From contig NZ_JANUGW010000006.1 in the NCBI RefSeq assembly GCF_024753285.1, positions 1-64,000 of the forward strand: a DNA stretch of 64,000 bases, in the 5' to 3' direction. The position numbers and the translations under genes are program-made. The stretch is from Massilia pinisoli (GTDB lineage Bacteria > Pseudomonadota > Gammaproteobacteria > Burkholderiales > Burkholderiaceae_D). The notes beneath the pieces were generated by a model, which saw only the letters and a list, made by a program, of their open reading frames with translations, was not told the origin of the DNA and ran no database searches. Shown here in pieces: positions 7,557 through 15,531 of the stretch; position 1 is the stretch's first letter; every line of letters starts with the position of its first letter.

Positions 7557-8084
7557 GTGCTGTCCATTCTGAAGTTGATCGTCGATACCGCGGCCGGTGT
7601 GCTCGGTGGGGTGTTGCTGCTGCGTTTCTGGATGCAACTGATCCGCGTGCGTCCGCCGTCGTCCGTTGCGCAATTCACGTTCACGCTGTCCGACTGGCTC
7701 GTGCGTCCGCTGCGCCGCATCGTGCCGGGCATGGGCGGCTACGATTGGGCCAGCCTGCTGGGCGCCTTCCTCGTCGTGCTGGCCGCGACGTCGATCCTGC
7801 TGCTGGTCGGGACGAGCGGCCAGGCCGTCGTGCTGATCGCGCTCGTGCGCCTGCTCGACTGGATCCTGTACGGCTTCATGGGCCTCCTGATCATCGAGGT
7901 GATCTTCAGCTGGGTCAATCCGCATGCGCCGCTGGCGCCGTTCATCCACGCGCTCAACGACCCGCTGCTGCGCCCGCTGCGCCGCGTGATCCCGCCGGTC
8001 GGCGGTCTCGACCTGTCGGTGCTCGTGGCATTCATCCTGATCCAGATCGCGCAATTCCTGCTGCGCCAGGTTTTCTACATCTGA
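7557..8084 (+). CDS. yggT: YggT-family integral membrane protein
   Basis: Starts with GTG at 7557 behind AAGGAG. The 175-residue protein contains two copies of the YggT unit, each a hydrophobic helix followed by a conserved amphipathic RPLRR element: WLVRPLRRIVPGMGGYDWAS near residue 50 and PLLRPLRRVIPPVGGLDLSV near residue 145. Four membrane segments are expected. YggT proteins are widespread inner-membrane proteins linked in other bacteria to osmotic/ion shock tolerance, cell division and organelle membrane organisation; the molecular activity is unknown. It stands alone between two terminators, so it is likely monocistronic. Confidence 0.9.
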   Translation: MLSILKLIVDTAAGVLGGVLLLRFWMQLIRVRPPSSVAQFTFTLSDWLVRPLRRIVPGMGGYDWASLLGAFLVVLAATSILLLVGTSGQAVVLIALVRLLDWILYGFMGLLIIEVIFSWVNPHAPLAPFIHALNDPLLRPLRRVIPPVGGLDLSVLVAFILIQIAQFLLRQVFYI

Positions 8085-8098
8085 CGCCAGGCGTCATG

Positions 8099-8140
8099 AA
8101 AAAAGCGCGCCGGTCCCGCGAGGGACGGCGCGCTTTTTTA
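8099..8140. terminator. Bidirectional terminator between yggT and the PfkB kinase gene
   Basis: AAAAAAGCGCGCC and GTCCC pair with GGGAC and GGCGCGCTTTTTT across a GCGA loop, with one bulged G. The A run on the left arm gives a T run on the minus strand, so it can serve both converging genes. Confidence 0.9.
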
Positions 8141-8152
8141 TTGCCGTGCGCG

Positions 8153-9091
8153 TCAGAAGCGGTAGCCGAAGGCCGCCTCGAAGCGGTCCGCGATCTCCTG
8201 CTGCGTGAAGCTGTGGTTCTGGCCGCCCTGGTGCGCGATCTTGATGGAGCCCAGCAGGCTGGCCAGGCGGCCCGTCGTGGGCCAATCGAGGTCGTTGGCG
8301 ATACCGTACAGCAGGCCGGCGCGATACGCGTCGCCGCAGCCCGTTGGATCGATGGTGGCAGCTGCCGGCACGGCCGGGATCTTGTGGTGCTCGCCGCCCG
8401 CATAGATGTCGGAACCGGCTTCGCCGCGCGTGACGATGAGCGCACCCAGGCGCGCCGCGACGTCCTGCAGGGGCAGGCCCGTGCGGTCCATCACCATCTC
8501 GAATTCGTAGTCGTTGCAGGCCAGGTACGCGGCCTGGTCGATGAACGTCAGCAGTTCCTGGCCGCTGAACATCGGCAGCTGCTGGCCCGGGTCGAAGATG
8601 AAGGGCACGCCCTGTTCCGCGCAGTCGCGCGCGTGCTTGATCATGCCGTCGCGGCCGTCCGGCGCGATGATCGCGACGCGCAGCGGCAGGTAGTCGGCCA
8701 GGCTGTTCTCGTGCGAGAACTGCATCGCGCCCGGGTGGAACGCGTTGATCTGGTTGTTGTCCAGGTCCGCGGTGACGAAGCACTGGGCCGTGTACGCGTG
8801 GGCGATCGTGCGGATCGCGTTGGTCGCGAGGCCTTGCTGCTCCATGCGGTCGAGGTACTCGCCGCCGTCCTGGCCGATGGTGCCCATGATCAGGGGATCG
8901 CCGCCCAGCAGTTTCAAGTTGTAGGCGATGTTGACGGCGCAGCCGCCGTATTCCGTGCGCAAGGTGGGCACGAGGAACGAGACGTTCACGCGGTGCAGCT
9001 GGTCGGCCAACAGCGTTTCGCCGAAACGGCCGTGGTATTGCATGATCTTGTCGAAGGCGATCGAGCCGCAGATCAGCGAGGTCTTGGTCAT
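8153..9091 (-). CDS. PfkB-family carbohydrate/nucleoside kinase (adenosine kinase-like)
   Basis: The 312-residue product has the ribokinase-like fold signatures: an N-terminal substrate-binding GG motif (TEYGGCAVNIAYNLKLLGGD, ~residues 47-66) and the C-terminal DPTGCGDAYRAG motif with the catalytic Asp and anion hole. It transfers phosphate from ATP to a sugar or nucleoside hydroxyl. Similar betaproteobacterial proteins are usually annotated as adenosine kinase or generic carbohydrate kinase, and the substrate cannot be fixed here. It is the last gene of a minus-strand run, 7 bases after the DUF3426 gene, and ends at a bidirectional terminator. Confidence 0.85.
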   Translation of the reverse strand: MTKTSLICGSIAFDKIMQYHGRFGETLLADQLHRVNVSFLVPTLRTEYGGCAVNIAYNLKLLGGDPLIMGTIGQDGGEYLDRMEQQGLATNAIRTIAHAYTAQCFVTADLDNNQINAFHPGAMQFSHENSLADYLPLRVAIIAPDGRDGMIKHARDCAEQGVPFIFDPGQQLPMFSGQELLTFIDQAAYLACNDYEFEMVMDRTGLPLQDVAARLGALIVTRGEAGSDIYAGGEHHKIPAVPAAATIDPTGCGDAYRAGLLYGIANDLDWPTTGRLASLLGSIKIAHQGGQNHSFTQQEIADRFEAAFGYRF

Positions 9092-9098
9092 TGGAGCC

Positions 9099-10772
9099 TC
9101 AAGGATAGAAAACGAAAGTGTGATAGCCGGACGGCTGCAGGCCGGCCAGCGTGAAATGCAGTGCGACCGGCTGCTCCGAGTGCGGCGCGAAACCGTTGGC
9201 CGCCGGCGTGCCGGGCGGCAGGTAGTCGGCGGGCGCCAGCACGCGGCGCAGCACCGGCTTGTCGCTGGCGTCGGTCAGTTCCAGTTCGATGCTGGGCCAG
9301 GCCAGCACGAGGCTACCCTGGTTGCGCAGCACCGTATTGAGCGCGTACGTGCCGGGGCCCAAGGTCGTCAGCTCGCCCGTCTCGATGACGAGGTTCTCGG
9401 CCTGCGCAGGCAGCTCCACGCGGCAGCCCAGCACGGCGCAGGCGCCCTGCAGCACGGGCCTCAGGCCCGGATGCTGCGCGGCCAGCACGTTGCGATAGGC
9501 CAGCACCGCCTGGGCCAGCAGCGCGAGCAGCAGCGCGACGCTGCCTGCCACCATCCACAGGCGCTGCGTGCGGCCCATGCGTTCCTGGCGGCGGCTGCGC
9601 TTGACGAATTCCGGCTCGTCCGCGTCGCTGTCGGCCGCGATGCGCAGCCTCGGCGGCTCGATCTTCGTCGGCGTCAGCTTCGAGCGGCGTGCCCGTGCGT
9701 CGGATGCGCGCGCGGCCTTGCTGCGCGCGGACGCCACGACGGGCGGGATCATCGCCGGTGTCGGCGCGGGCGGTTCGCTCGCGGCCGATGCGCGCAAGGG
9801 CAGTGCGGCGGACGGGATGTCGGCGGCGGACGTGGGGCCGGCCGGCGCGGCCGGTGCCGCCGTCGGATCGGGTTCGTGCTGCGGTGCCGGTTCCGGTTCC
9901 GGTTCCGGTTCGTAGTCGGGCAGCGGCTGCGCGACGATCTCCTCGTCCACCGGCAGGCCGAAGTTCGGTTCGACGCGGCCGGCGGGCGCGTACGCGCTGG
10001 CAGGTGCCGCGTCCGCGTGCGTGGCCGCGGCGGTATCTTCGGGCGGTTCGGATGGCGGGACGGCAGCCGCGTCGTGCGCCGCATCGAACACGGGTTCCAG
10101 GCGCGGCTCGACGCGACCTGCGGGCGCGTAGGCGGAGGGCGGGACGGAGACCGGGTGTTCTTCGGCGAGCGCGACGTCGGGGGATTCGCTTGCCGGTGCA
10201 ACATCGGCGCGCTCGGTATCGGCCGGTGCGGCGGCGACCAACGGCTCGTCGGCTGGCGCGGCGTCGGCACGCTCGGCATCGACCGGCGCAGCATCGATCA
10301 CCGGCGCATCTGCAGGCGCAGCATCGATCACCGGCGCCTCTGCAGGCGCAGCATCGTCGTCGGGACCCTCAGCGGCAGCTGCCTCGTCCGGGTGCGCCGG
10401 CGTCGTCTCTGCGTCCTCGGGCGCGCGCGCGCCACCCGTGCGCCACACGTGCGCGCGCGGCGCCGCGGGCGCGGGCGCTTGCGCCTCGTCCCGTTCATCC
10501 ACGTTCGGCAGGATGCCGAGCGGATCGAACGTGTGGCCGAAGTCGAGGGTGTAGACGGGCAGGGCGTCGTCCTGGTCGGACGGTGCGGGCACTGTCGGCG
10601 GCGTCTCGGTGGGCGCAGGCGCGGCCGGCTTGGCCAGGTCGATCAGGTGGGCGTTGCCGTCAAAGATGCTCTGGCAGGCTCCGCAGCGGACGATGCCGCC
10701 GCGGAGCTTGAGCTGGTCCGCGGCGACGCGGAACGTGGTGTGGCAATGCGGGCACTGGGTGGCGAGCGCCAT
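9099..10772 (-). CDS. Zinc-ribbon, single-pass membrane protein with DUF3426 domain
   Basis: Residues 1-40 form a MJ0042-type zinc ribbon (CPHC at 7-10, CGAC at 30-33). A very long Ala/Pro/Asp/Glu-rich linker of about 350 residues follows, with internal near-repeats (PVIDAAPADA; SAYAPAGRVEP occurs twice). A basic stretch and one transmembrane helix near 410-430 (LWMVAGSVALLLALLAQAVL) precede the C-terminal DUF3426 domain (~430-557, VLGCRVELPAQAENLVIETG). In betaproteobacteria this gene normally follows prmA, as here. Topology suggests a cytoplasmic zinc ribbon and a periplasmic DUF3426 domain. The function is not known. Confidence 0.9.
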   Translation of the reverse strand: MALATQCPHCHTTFRVAADQLKLRGGIVRCGACQSIFDGNAHLIDLAKPAAPAPTETPPTVPAPSDQDDALPVYTLDFGHTFDPLGILPNVDERDEAQAPAPAAPRAHVWRTGGARAPEDAETTPAHPDEAAAAEGPDDDAAPAEAPVIDAAPADAPVIDAAPVDAERADAAPADEPLVAAAPADTERADVAPASESPDVALAEEHPVSVPPSAYAPAGRVEPRLEPVFDAAHDAAAVPPSEPPEDTAAATHADAAPASAYAPAGRVEPNFGLPVDEEIVAQPLPDYEPEPEPEPAPQHEPDPTAAPAAPAGPTSAADIPSAALPLRASAASEPPAPTPAMIPPVVASARSKAARASDARARRSKLTPTKIEPPRLRIAADSDADEPEFVKRSRRQERMGRTQRLWMVAGSVALLLALLAQAVLAYRNVLAAQHPGLRPVLQGACAVLGCRVELPAQAENLVIETGELTTLGPGTYALNTVLRNQGSLVLAWPSIELELTDASDKPVLRRVLAPADYLPPGTPAANGFAPHSEQPVALHFTLAGLQPSGYHTFVFYP

Positions 10773-10775
10773 GCC

Positions 10776-11744
10776 TTATTTGCTGCCGTCGGCACGCAGT
10801 TCGGTCACCCGGCGCGGCTCCGGTGCATTTGCTGCGCCGAGCTGCCCGTGCAAGGCGACCCAGCCGTCCAACTCGGCCCAGACACCCAGCTTGATGAACG
10901 GTGCGTACGCGGCAGCCACTTCGTCGGCCTGGCGCGCCAGCACGCCGGACAGGATCAGCGAACCGCCGTCGGCCACGCGGCCGGACAGCATCGGCGCCAT
11001 CAGCTTCAATGGGCTCGACAGGATGTTCGCCACGACGATGTCGAAGCGCTCTTCGCCGTGCTTCGACGCGACGAAGTCGTCCGGCACGTAGAAGTCGATC
11101 TCGCAGCGGTTGCGTTCCGCGTTGAGCTTCGCGGATTCGATGGCCTGCTCGTCGATGTCGACGCCAGAGACTCCAGCCGCGCCGAGCTTCTTGGCGACCA
11201 TCGCGAGGATGCCCGAGCCGCAGCCGTAGTCCAGCACGGACTTCCCCGGTGCCGGATGGGCTTCCAGCCATTCCATGCACAGGCGCGTCGTCGGATGGCT
11301 CCCGGTGCCGAATGCGAGGCCCGGATCGACTTCCAGGATCAGCGCGGTGGGATCGGGGGCTTCGTGCCAGCTCGGCACGACCCAGATGTTCTTGCCGATG
11401 TGGATCGGTTCGAACTGCGATTGCGTGAGGCGCACCCAGTCGGCGTCGGCGACGGCGCGCGTCGTGAAGCCAGGTGCCTGCGCGAGGCCGATGGCGGCGG
11501 CTGCCTCCGCGACGATGGCGGCCTGGTCGGCATCCTCGTCCGTCAGCGCGACGACGCGGCTGTGGTCCCAGGCGGCTTCCTTCGGCACCATGCCCGGCTC
11601 GCCGAACAGGGGCTTCTCGTCCTCCGTGCCTTCGTCCGCGTCTTCCACCGAGACCGACAGTGCGCCCGCTTCCATCAGGGCATCGGACAGGCCCTCGGCG
11701 TGCTCGCGTGCGATCTCGATGACGACTTCAGTCCAGCCCATCAT
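10776..11744 (-). CDS. prmA: Ribosomal protein L11 methyltransferase
   Basis: The 322-residue product has an N-terminal L11-recognition region followed by a class I SAM-dependent methyltransferase domain: [15 protein letters not shown], motif [22 protein letters not shown], and [13 protein letters not shown]. The last replaces the NPPY motif as in other PrmA proteins. It trimethylates amino groups of ribosomal protein L11 in the cytoplasm. Its ATG overlaps the accC stop by four bases (ATGA), showing translational coupling. The DUF3426 gene follows after 3 bases. Confidence 0.95.
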   Translation of the reverse strand: MMGWTEVVIEIAREHAEGLSDALMEAGALSVSVEDADEGTEDEKPLFGEPGMVPKEAAWDHSRVVALTDEDADQAAIVAEAAAAIGLAQAPGFTTRAVADADWVRLTQSQFEPIHIGKNIWVVPSWHEAPDPTALILEVDPGLAFGTGSHPTTRLCMEWLEAHPAPGKSVLDYGCGSGILAMVAKKLGAAGVSGVDIDEQAIESAKLNAERNRCEIDFYVPDDFVASKHGEERFDIVVANILSSPLKLMAPMLSGRVADGGSLILSGVLARQADEVAAAYAPFIKLGVWAELDGWVALHGQLGAANAPEPRRVTELRADGSK

Positions 11745-13132
11745 TCAGCCTCGGATTTGGCGCCGATCGCGCCATCCTTCGGCAGGTCCGGCTTGTGGGC
11801 CAGCTTCTGCTCCAGGTAGTGGATGTTGGTGCCGCCTTCGATGAAGCGGGCGTCGACCATCAGTTCGCGGTGCAGCGGGATGTTGGTCAGGATACCCTCG
11901 ACCACCATTTCCGACAACGCGATCTGCATGCGGCGGATTGCCTGGTCGCGCGTGGCGCCGTAGGCGATGACCTTGCCGATCATCGAGTCGTAGTGCGGCG
12001 GCACGTAGTAGCCGGCGTACGAATGCGAATCGACGCGGATGCCGGGGCCGCCCGGCGGATGCCAGCCCGTGATACGGCCCGGCGACGGCGTGAACTTGAA
12101 CGGGTCTTCCGCGTTGATGCGGCACTCGATCGCGTGGCCCGACAGCATGATGTCGCGCTGGCGGAAGCGCAGGCGCTCGCCGCAGGCGATGCGGATCTGT
12201 TCCTGCACGATGTCGATGCCGGTGATCATTTCCGTGACCGGGTGTTCGACCTGCACGCGGGTGTTCATCTCGATGAAGTAGAACTCGCCGTTCTCGTACA
12301 GGAATTCGAACGTGCCCGCACCGCGGTAGCCGATCTTGCGGCAGGCCTCGGCGCAGCGGTCGCCGATCTTCTCGATCAGCTTGCGCGGGATGCCCGGTGC
12401 CGGCGCTTCCTCGATCACTTTCTGGTGGCGGCGCTGCATCGAGCAGTCGCGCTCGCCGAGCCAGACGGCTTGCTTGTGCTCGTCGGCGAGAACCTGGATT
12501 TCCACGTGGCGCGGATTCTCCAGGTATTTCTCCATATAGACTTCCGGATTGCCGAACGCGGTGCCCGCTTCCGTCTTGGTCATCGCGACGGCGTTCAGCA
12601 GCGCGGCTTCCGTGTGCACGACGCGCATGCCGCGGCCACCACCGCCACCGGCGGCCTTGATGATGACCGGATAGCCCACGCGGCGCGCGGTCTGGATGAT
12701 CTCTTTCGGATCATCGGGCAGGGCGCCATCGGAGCCCGGCACGCACGGCACGCCGGCGCGGATCATCGCCTGCTTGGCCGACACCTTGTCGCCCATCAGG
12801 CGGATCGATTCCGGACGGGGGCCGATGAACACGAAGCCCGATTTTTCGACGCGTTCCGCGAAGTCGGCGTTTTCCGACAGGAAGCCATAGCCGGGGTGGA
12901 TCGCTTCCGCGTCCGTGACTTCGGCCGCGCTGATGATCGCCGGCATGCTCAGATAGCTTTGCGCGGACGGTGCCGGGCCGATGCAAACGGACTCGTCGGC
13001 CAGTTTCACGTACTTGGCGTCCTTGTCGGCCTCGGAGTGCACGACGACGGTCTTGATGCCCATCTCGCGGCAGGCACGCTGGATGCGCAACGCGATTTCA
13101 CCACGGTTGGCGATAAGAATTTTTTCAAACAT
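11741..13132 (-). CDS. accC: Acetyl-CoA carboxylase biotin carboxylase subunit
   Basis: The 463-residue protein begins [20 protein letters not shown]. It has the ATP-grasp glycine loop ([15 protein letters not shown]), the [18 protein letters not shown] segment, the catalytic [14 protein letters not shown] stretch and RINAEDP. It carboxylates biotin on AccB with ATP and bicarbonate, the first half-reaction of malonyl-CoA synthesis. It lies 73 bases after accB and is translationally coupled to prmA. The tail is slightly longer than the E. coli protein. Confidence 0.97.
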   Translation of the reverse strand: MFEKILIANRGEIALRIQRACREMGIKTVVVHSEADKDAKYVKLADESVCIGPAPSAQSYLSMPAIISAAEVTDAEAIHPGYGFLSENADFAERVEKSGFVFIGPRPESIRLMGDKVSAKQAMIRAGVPCVPGSDGALPDDPKEIIQTARRVGYPVIIKAAGGGGGRGMRVVHTEAALLNAVAMTKTEAGTAFGNPEVYMEKYLENPRHVEIQVLADEHKQAVWLGERDCSMQRRHQKVIEEAPAPGIPRKLIEKIGDRCAEACRKIGYRGAGTFEFLYENGEFYFIEMNTRVQVEHPVTEMITGIDIVQEQIRIACGERLRFRQRDIMLSGHAIECRINAEDPFKFTPSPGRITGWHPPGGPGIRVDSHSYAGYYVPPHYDSMIGKVIAYGATRDQAIRRMQIALSEMVVEGILTNIPLHRELMVDARFIEGGTNIHYLEQKLAHKPDLPKDGAIGAKSEAE

Positions 13133-13205
13133 GGTAAGTTCGGTGTTTCTTTGAGTGCCGGCGGTTTGCCGGGAGGGCGCGGTCGAGCGACCGCGCCGGG
13201 AGACT

Positions 13206-13673
13206 TTAACCGATTACGAACAGCGGCTGCCCGAATTCGACAGGCTGGCCGTTTTCCACCAGGATCTTGGTGACGGTGCCGGAGATATCGGCATCGATTT
13301 CATTCAGGAGCTTCATCGCTTCGATGATGCACAGGGTATCGCCTTCCTTCACGGTCGAACCGACGTCGACGAATGCCGCGGCACCAGGTGCCGACGAGCG
13401 GTAGAACGTACCGACCATCGGCGACTTGACGACGTGGCCGGTCGGTTCGGCCGGTGCGGCCGGGGCGCTGGCGACTGGCGCGGCGGCCGGCGCATGCATG
13501 GCCGGTGCCGAGAATTGCTGCACGCCTTGCTGCGGCACCATGACCATCTGATTCTGCGGGATTGCGGAGGACTTGACGATGCGGACCTTGCTTTCGCCTT
13601 CCGTGACTTCGAGTTCGGCGATATCCGACTCGGCGACGAGGTCGATCAGTGTTTTGAGTTTTCTTAGATCCAT
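13206..13673 (-). CDS. accB: Biotin carboxyl carrier protein of acetyl-CoA carboxylase
   Basis: The product is 155 residues. It has an N-terminal [20 protein letters not shown] segment, an Ala/Pro-rich linker (~55-78) and the C-terminal biotinyl domain with the EAMKLLNEI motif. Lys121 is the biotinylation site. An AAGGGG ribosome site precedes the ATG. AccB carries biotin between AccC and the AccAD carboxyltransferase. It lies 88 bases downstream of aroQ on the same strand. Confidence 0.97.
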   Translation of the reverse strand: MDLRKLKTLIDLVAESDIAELEVTEGESKVRIVKSSAIPQNQMVMVPQQGVQQFSAPAMHAPAAAPVASAPAAPAEPTGHVVKSPMVGTFYRSSAPGAAAFVDVGSTVKEGDTLCIIEAMKLLNEIDADISGTVTKILVENGQPVEFGQPLFVIG

Positions 13674-13761
13674 GTGAAACCCCTTGGAATTATTTGTTTA
13701 AGAGCATACGGCGCGTCGGGTGGTGCGCACTTTCGCGCGGAATGCGTGAAGTTGACGTAGA

Positions 13762-14199
13762 TTAACGCTGTTTCAGCGCGAAGTCGATGGCAAACCGATA
13801 TCCATCAGCACCGAGCCCGCAGATCGTGCCTTGCGCGATCGCCGACAAAAAAGAGTGGTGCCGGAATTCTTCGCGCTTGTAAATATTAGAGATGTGCACT
13901 TCCACGAACGGAATGTCCACGCCGGCAAGCGCGTCGCGCAGCGCCACGCTGGTATGGGTCAGTCCGCCCGGGTTGATCACGATCGCGTCCACACCCTCCT
14001 GGCGGGCAGCGTGGATACGGTCGATCAGCGCTCCTTCATGGTTACTCTGGAAACAGGCAATTTCCGCCCCGGCCTCCTGTGCCTGGGCGGTGGCGGCCCG
14101 CTCGATGTCGGCCAGCGTCGTCGCGCCGTACACCGCAGGCTCACGCGTCCCCAGCAAATTCAAATTGGGGCCATTGAGCAGCAGTAGCTTTTTCGCCAT
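13762..14199 (-). CDS. aroQ: Type II 3-dehydroquinate dehydratase
   Basis: The 145-residue protein is the usual type II size. It shows [20 protein letters not shown] with the catalytic Tyr of the YG motif, [31 protein letters not shown] and [18 protein letters not shown] with the catalytic His. It dehydrates 3-dehydroquinate to 3-dehydroshikimate in the shikimate pathway. Its position upstream of accBC is a common betaproteobacterial arrangement. aroE of the same pathway is elsewhere in the window. Confidence 0.96.
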   Translation of the reverse strand: MAKKLLLLNGPNLNLLGTREPAVYGATTLADIERAATAQAQEAGAEIACFQSNHEGALIDRIHAARQEGVDAIVINPGGLTHTSVALRDALAGVDIPFVEVHISNIYKREEFRHHSFLSAIAQGTICGLGADGYRFAIDFALKQR

Positions 14200-14317
14200 G
14201 TTGAACCGTCAGTTTGCCCGAAAGACAGGCATTTTGCCGCCAACGTTACGTGTTGGCAAGCGATATAAATCACCCGGAAAATAAGTGAACGACCGTTCGC
14301 CGGTCGCCCGCCGGGCC

Positions 14318-14872
14318 CTACAGCTTGGCCAGGTCGGCGCGCACCTGGTCGAACTTCAAACGGCCCAGGTACGTCTTGCGAACCTGCCCATCTGCGCCGA
14401 TCAGCACCGTAAATGGCAGCCCGCCATTCGCGTTGCCGAGGTTGCGCGCGAGGTCGGTGCCACCCATGCCGCCTACGTACAATGGGTAGGAAATCTTGAT
14501 TTTGCGGGCAAACTCGGCGAGGTTCGACGGCGAATCGATGCCGATGCCGATCACGTTGAAATGCTTGCCGCCGTCCTTGGCCGCCAGTTCCGACAGTTCC
14601 GGCATCTCCGACACGCAGGGTGCGCACCACGACGCCCAGAAATTCACGAGCAGGGGCTTGCCCTTCCACTGGCCGAGCGCCTGCGGCTTGCCGGCGAGGT
14701 CGTTCAGCGAGGATGCATACAGGTTCGTAACGGGCGTTTGCGGCCGGCCATCCGTCTTGTCATATGTCGTCGTCAGCGGGCCCTTGGCGTCCTGCTTGAC
14801 GCCGGCGATGGCGCCGAGCACGGTGAAGGCGGCAGCCAGCGCCACGTAGCCGGCCAGGTGTTTTTTATTCAT
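14318..14872 (-). CDS. TlpA-like periplasmic thiol-disulfide oxidoreductase
   Basis: Start taken at ATG 14872 (MNKKHLAGYVALAAAFTVLG), which gives a clean signal/anchor sequence; an ATG six codons earlier is possible. The 184-residue protein has a TlpA/ResA thioredoxin fold with WASWCAPCVSEMPEL (redox cysteines 83 and 86), GKPLLVNFWA before it and the cis-Pro region GGLPFTVLI. It probably acts as a periplasmic reductant, for example in cytochrome c maturation or metal-centre assembly. The gene overlaps the end of the upstream gene by 8 bases, so they are coupled. Confidence 0.88.
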   Translation of the reverse strand: MNKKHLAGYVALAAAFTVLGAIAGVKQDAKGPLTTTYDKTDGRPQTPVTNLYASSLNDLAGKPQALGQWKGKPLLVNFWASWCAPCVSEMPELSELAAKDGGKHFNVIGIGIDSPSNLAEFARKIKISYPLYVGGMGGTDLARNLGNANGGLPFTVLIGADGQVRKTYLGRLKFDQVRADLAKL

Positions 14873-15494
14873 CTTGTTCGGAAGAGTCATTGTTCATCAG
14901 GGTGCGGAGCGCGGCGGCGTCGGCGCGCTGCAGGCGGCCGTCCGCACGGGGTTTCAGGGCGCCCCGCAGGTCGTTCATTTCATACAGCTCGGCATGCACC
15001 ATTTCTTTTTGCCACATGAAGCTCACCGTTTCGACGGGATCGTGGCGGCCGCCCTTGAAGTGCGGCGTTTCCGAGATCTCGATATTGACGTTGCGGTTCA
15101 GGAGCCAGATCTCGACGTCCTTGGCGCTGTCGGCGAACAATTGTAAGTGGATGTCGTCGTATTCGCCCGCCGTGCCGTTCAGCACGGGGCCCGTGATATA
15201 GGGGCGGAAATCGGCCAACAGCTCCATCACTTCGAGGGCCGCGCTGCGCATGTGTTTTACACGCGCCGCCTGGGACGGGCCCTGGAACAGGCTCTGGTAG
15301 CGGCGTACCTCGTCTTCGACTTGTATATTGTCCGGCAGATAATTCGGGGACGGGCGATCGACGCCGAGCACCTGGCGCGCCGCCTTCGTCTTTGCCGTGG
15401 AATAGTCGGCGCCGTCCTGGGCGATCATGCGGGCGGCCGTCGCGGCGATGCGTGCGCGCACCTGCAGAAGGTCGTCGTTTGAATTGGGCATCAT
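14865..15494 (-). CDS. Conserved proteobacterial protein, nucleotidyltransferase-like (210 aa)
   Basis: Start set at 15494 (MMPNSNDDLLQVRARIAATA), matching how I recall related proteins beginning; an upstream ATG at 15527 is possible. The N-terminus AARMIAQDGADYSTAKTKAARQ and the core RPYITGPVLNGTAGEYDDIH...FADSAKDVEIWLLN belong to a conserved family of unknown function. The acidic pattern in the core suggests a nucleotidyltransferase-like fold. Relatives are sometimes labelled UDP-N-acetylmuramate-alanine ligase, apparently because they sit next to mpl, but this protein has no Mur ligase motif. Here a 6-kb kinase gene lies between it and mpl. Confidence 0.65.
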   Translation of the reverse strand: MMPNSNDDLLQVRARIAATAARMIAQDGADYSTAKTKAARQVLGVDRPSPNYLPDNIQVEDEVRRYQSLFQGPSQAARVKHMRSAALEVMELLADFRPYITGPVLNGTAGEYDDIHLQLFADSAKDVEIWLLNRNVNIEISETPHFKGGRHDPVETVSFMWQKEMVHAELYEMNDLRGALKPRADGRLQRADAAALRTLMNNDSSEQDE

Positions 15495-15531
15495 GTCCAA
15501 ATCATACCCTTGAACGCGAAATGGCATCGCG

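Noticed and set aside
6098-8054. Long minus-strand open frames over the H1-like gene (Leu/Trp/Arg- or Gly/Leu-rich)
   Set aside because: They are antisense translations of the Ala/Lys/Pro repeat; their repetitive composition mirrors the plus-strand codons, and they have no ribosome site.
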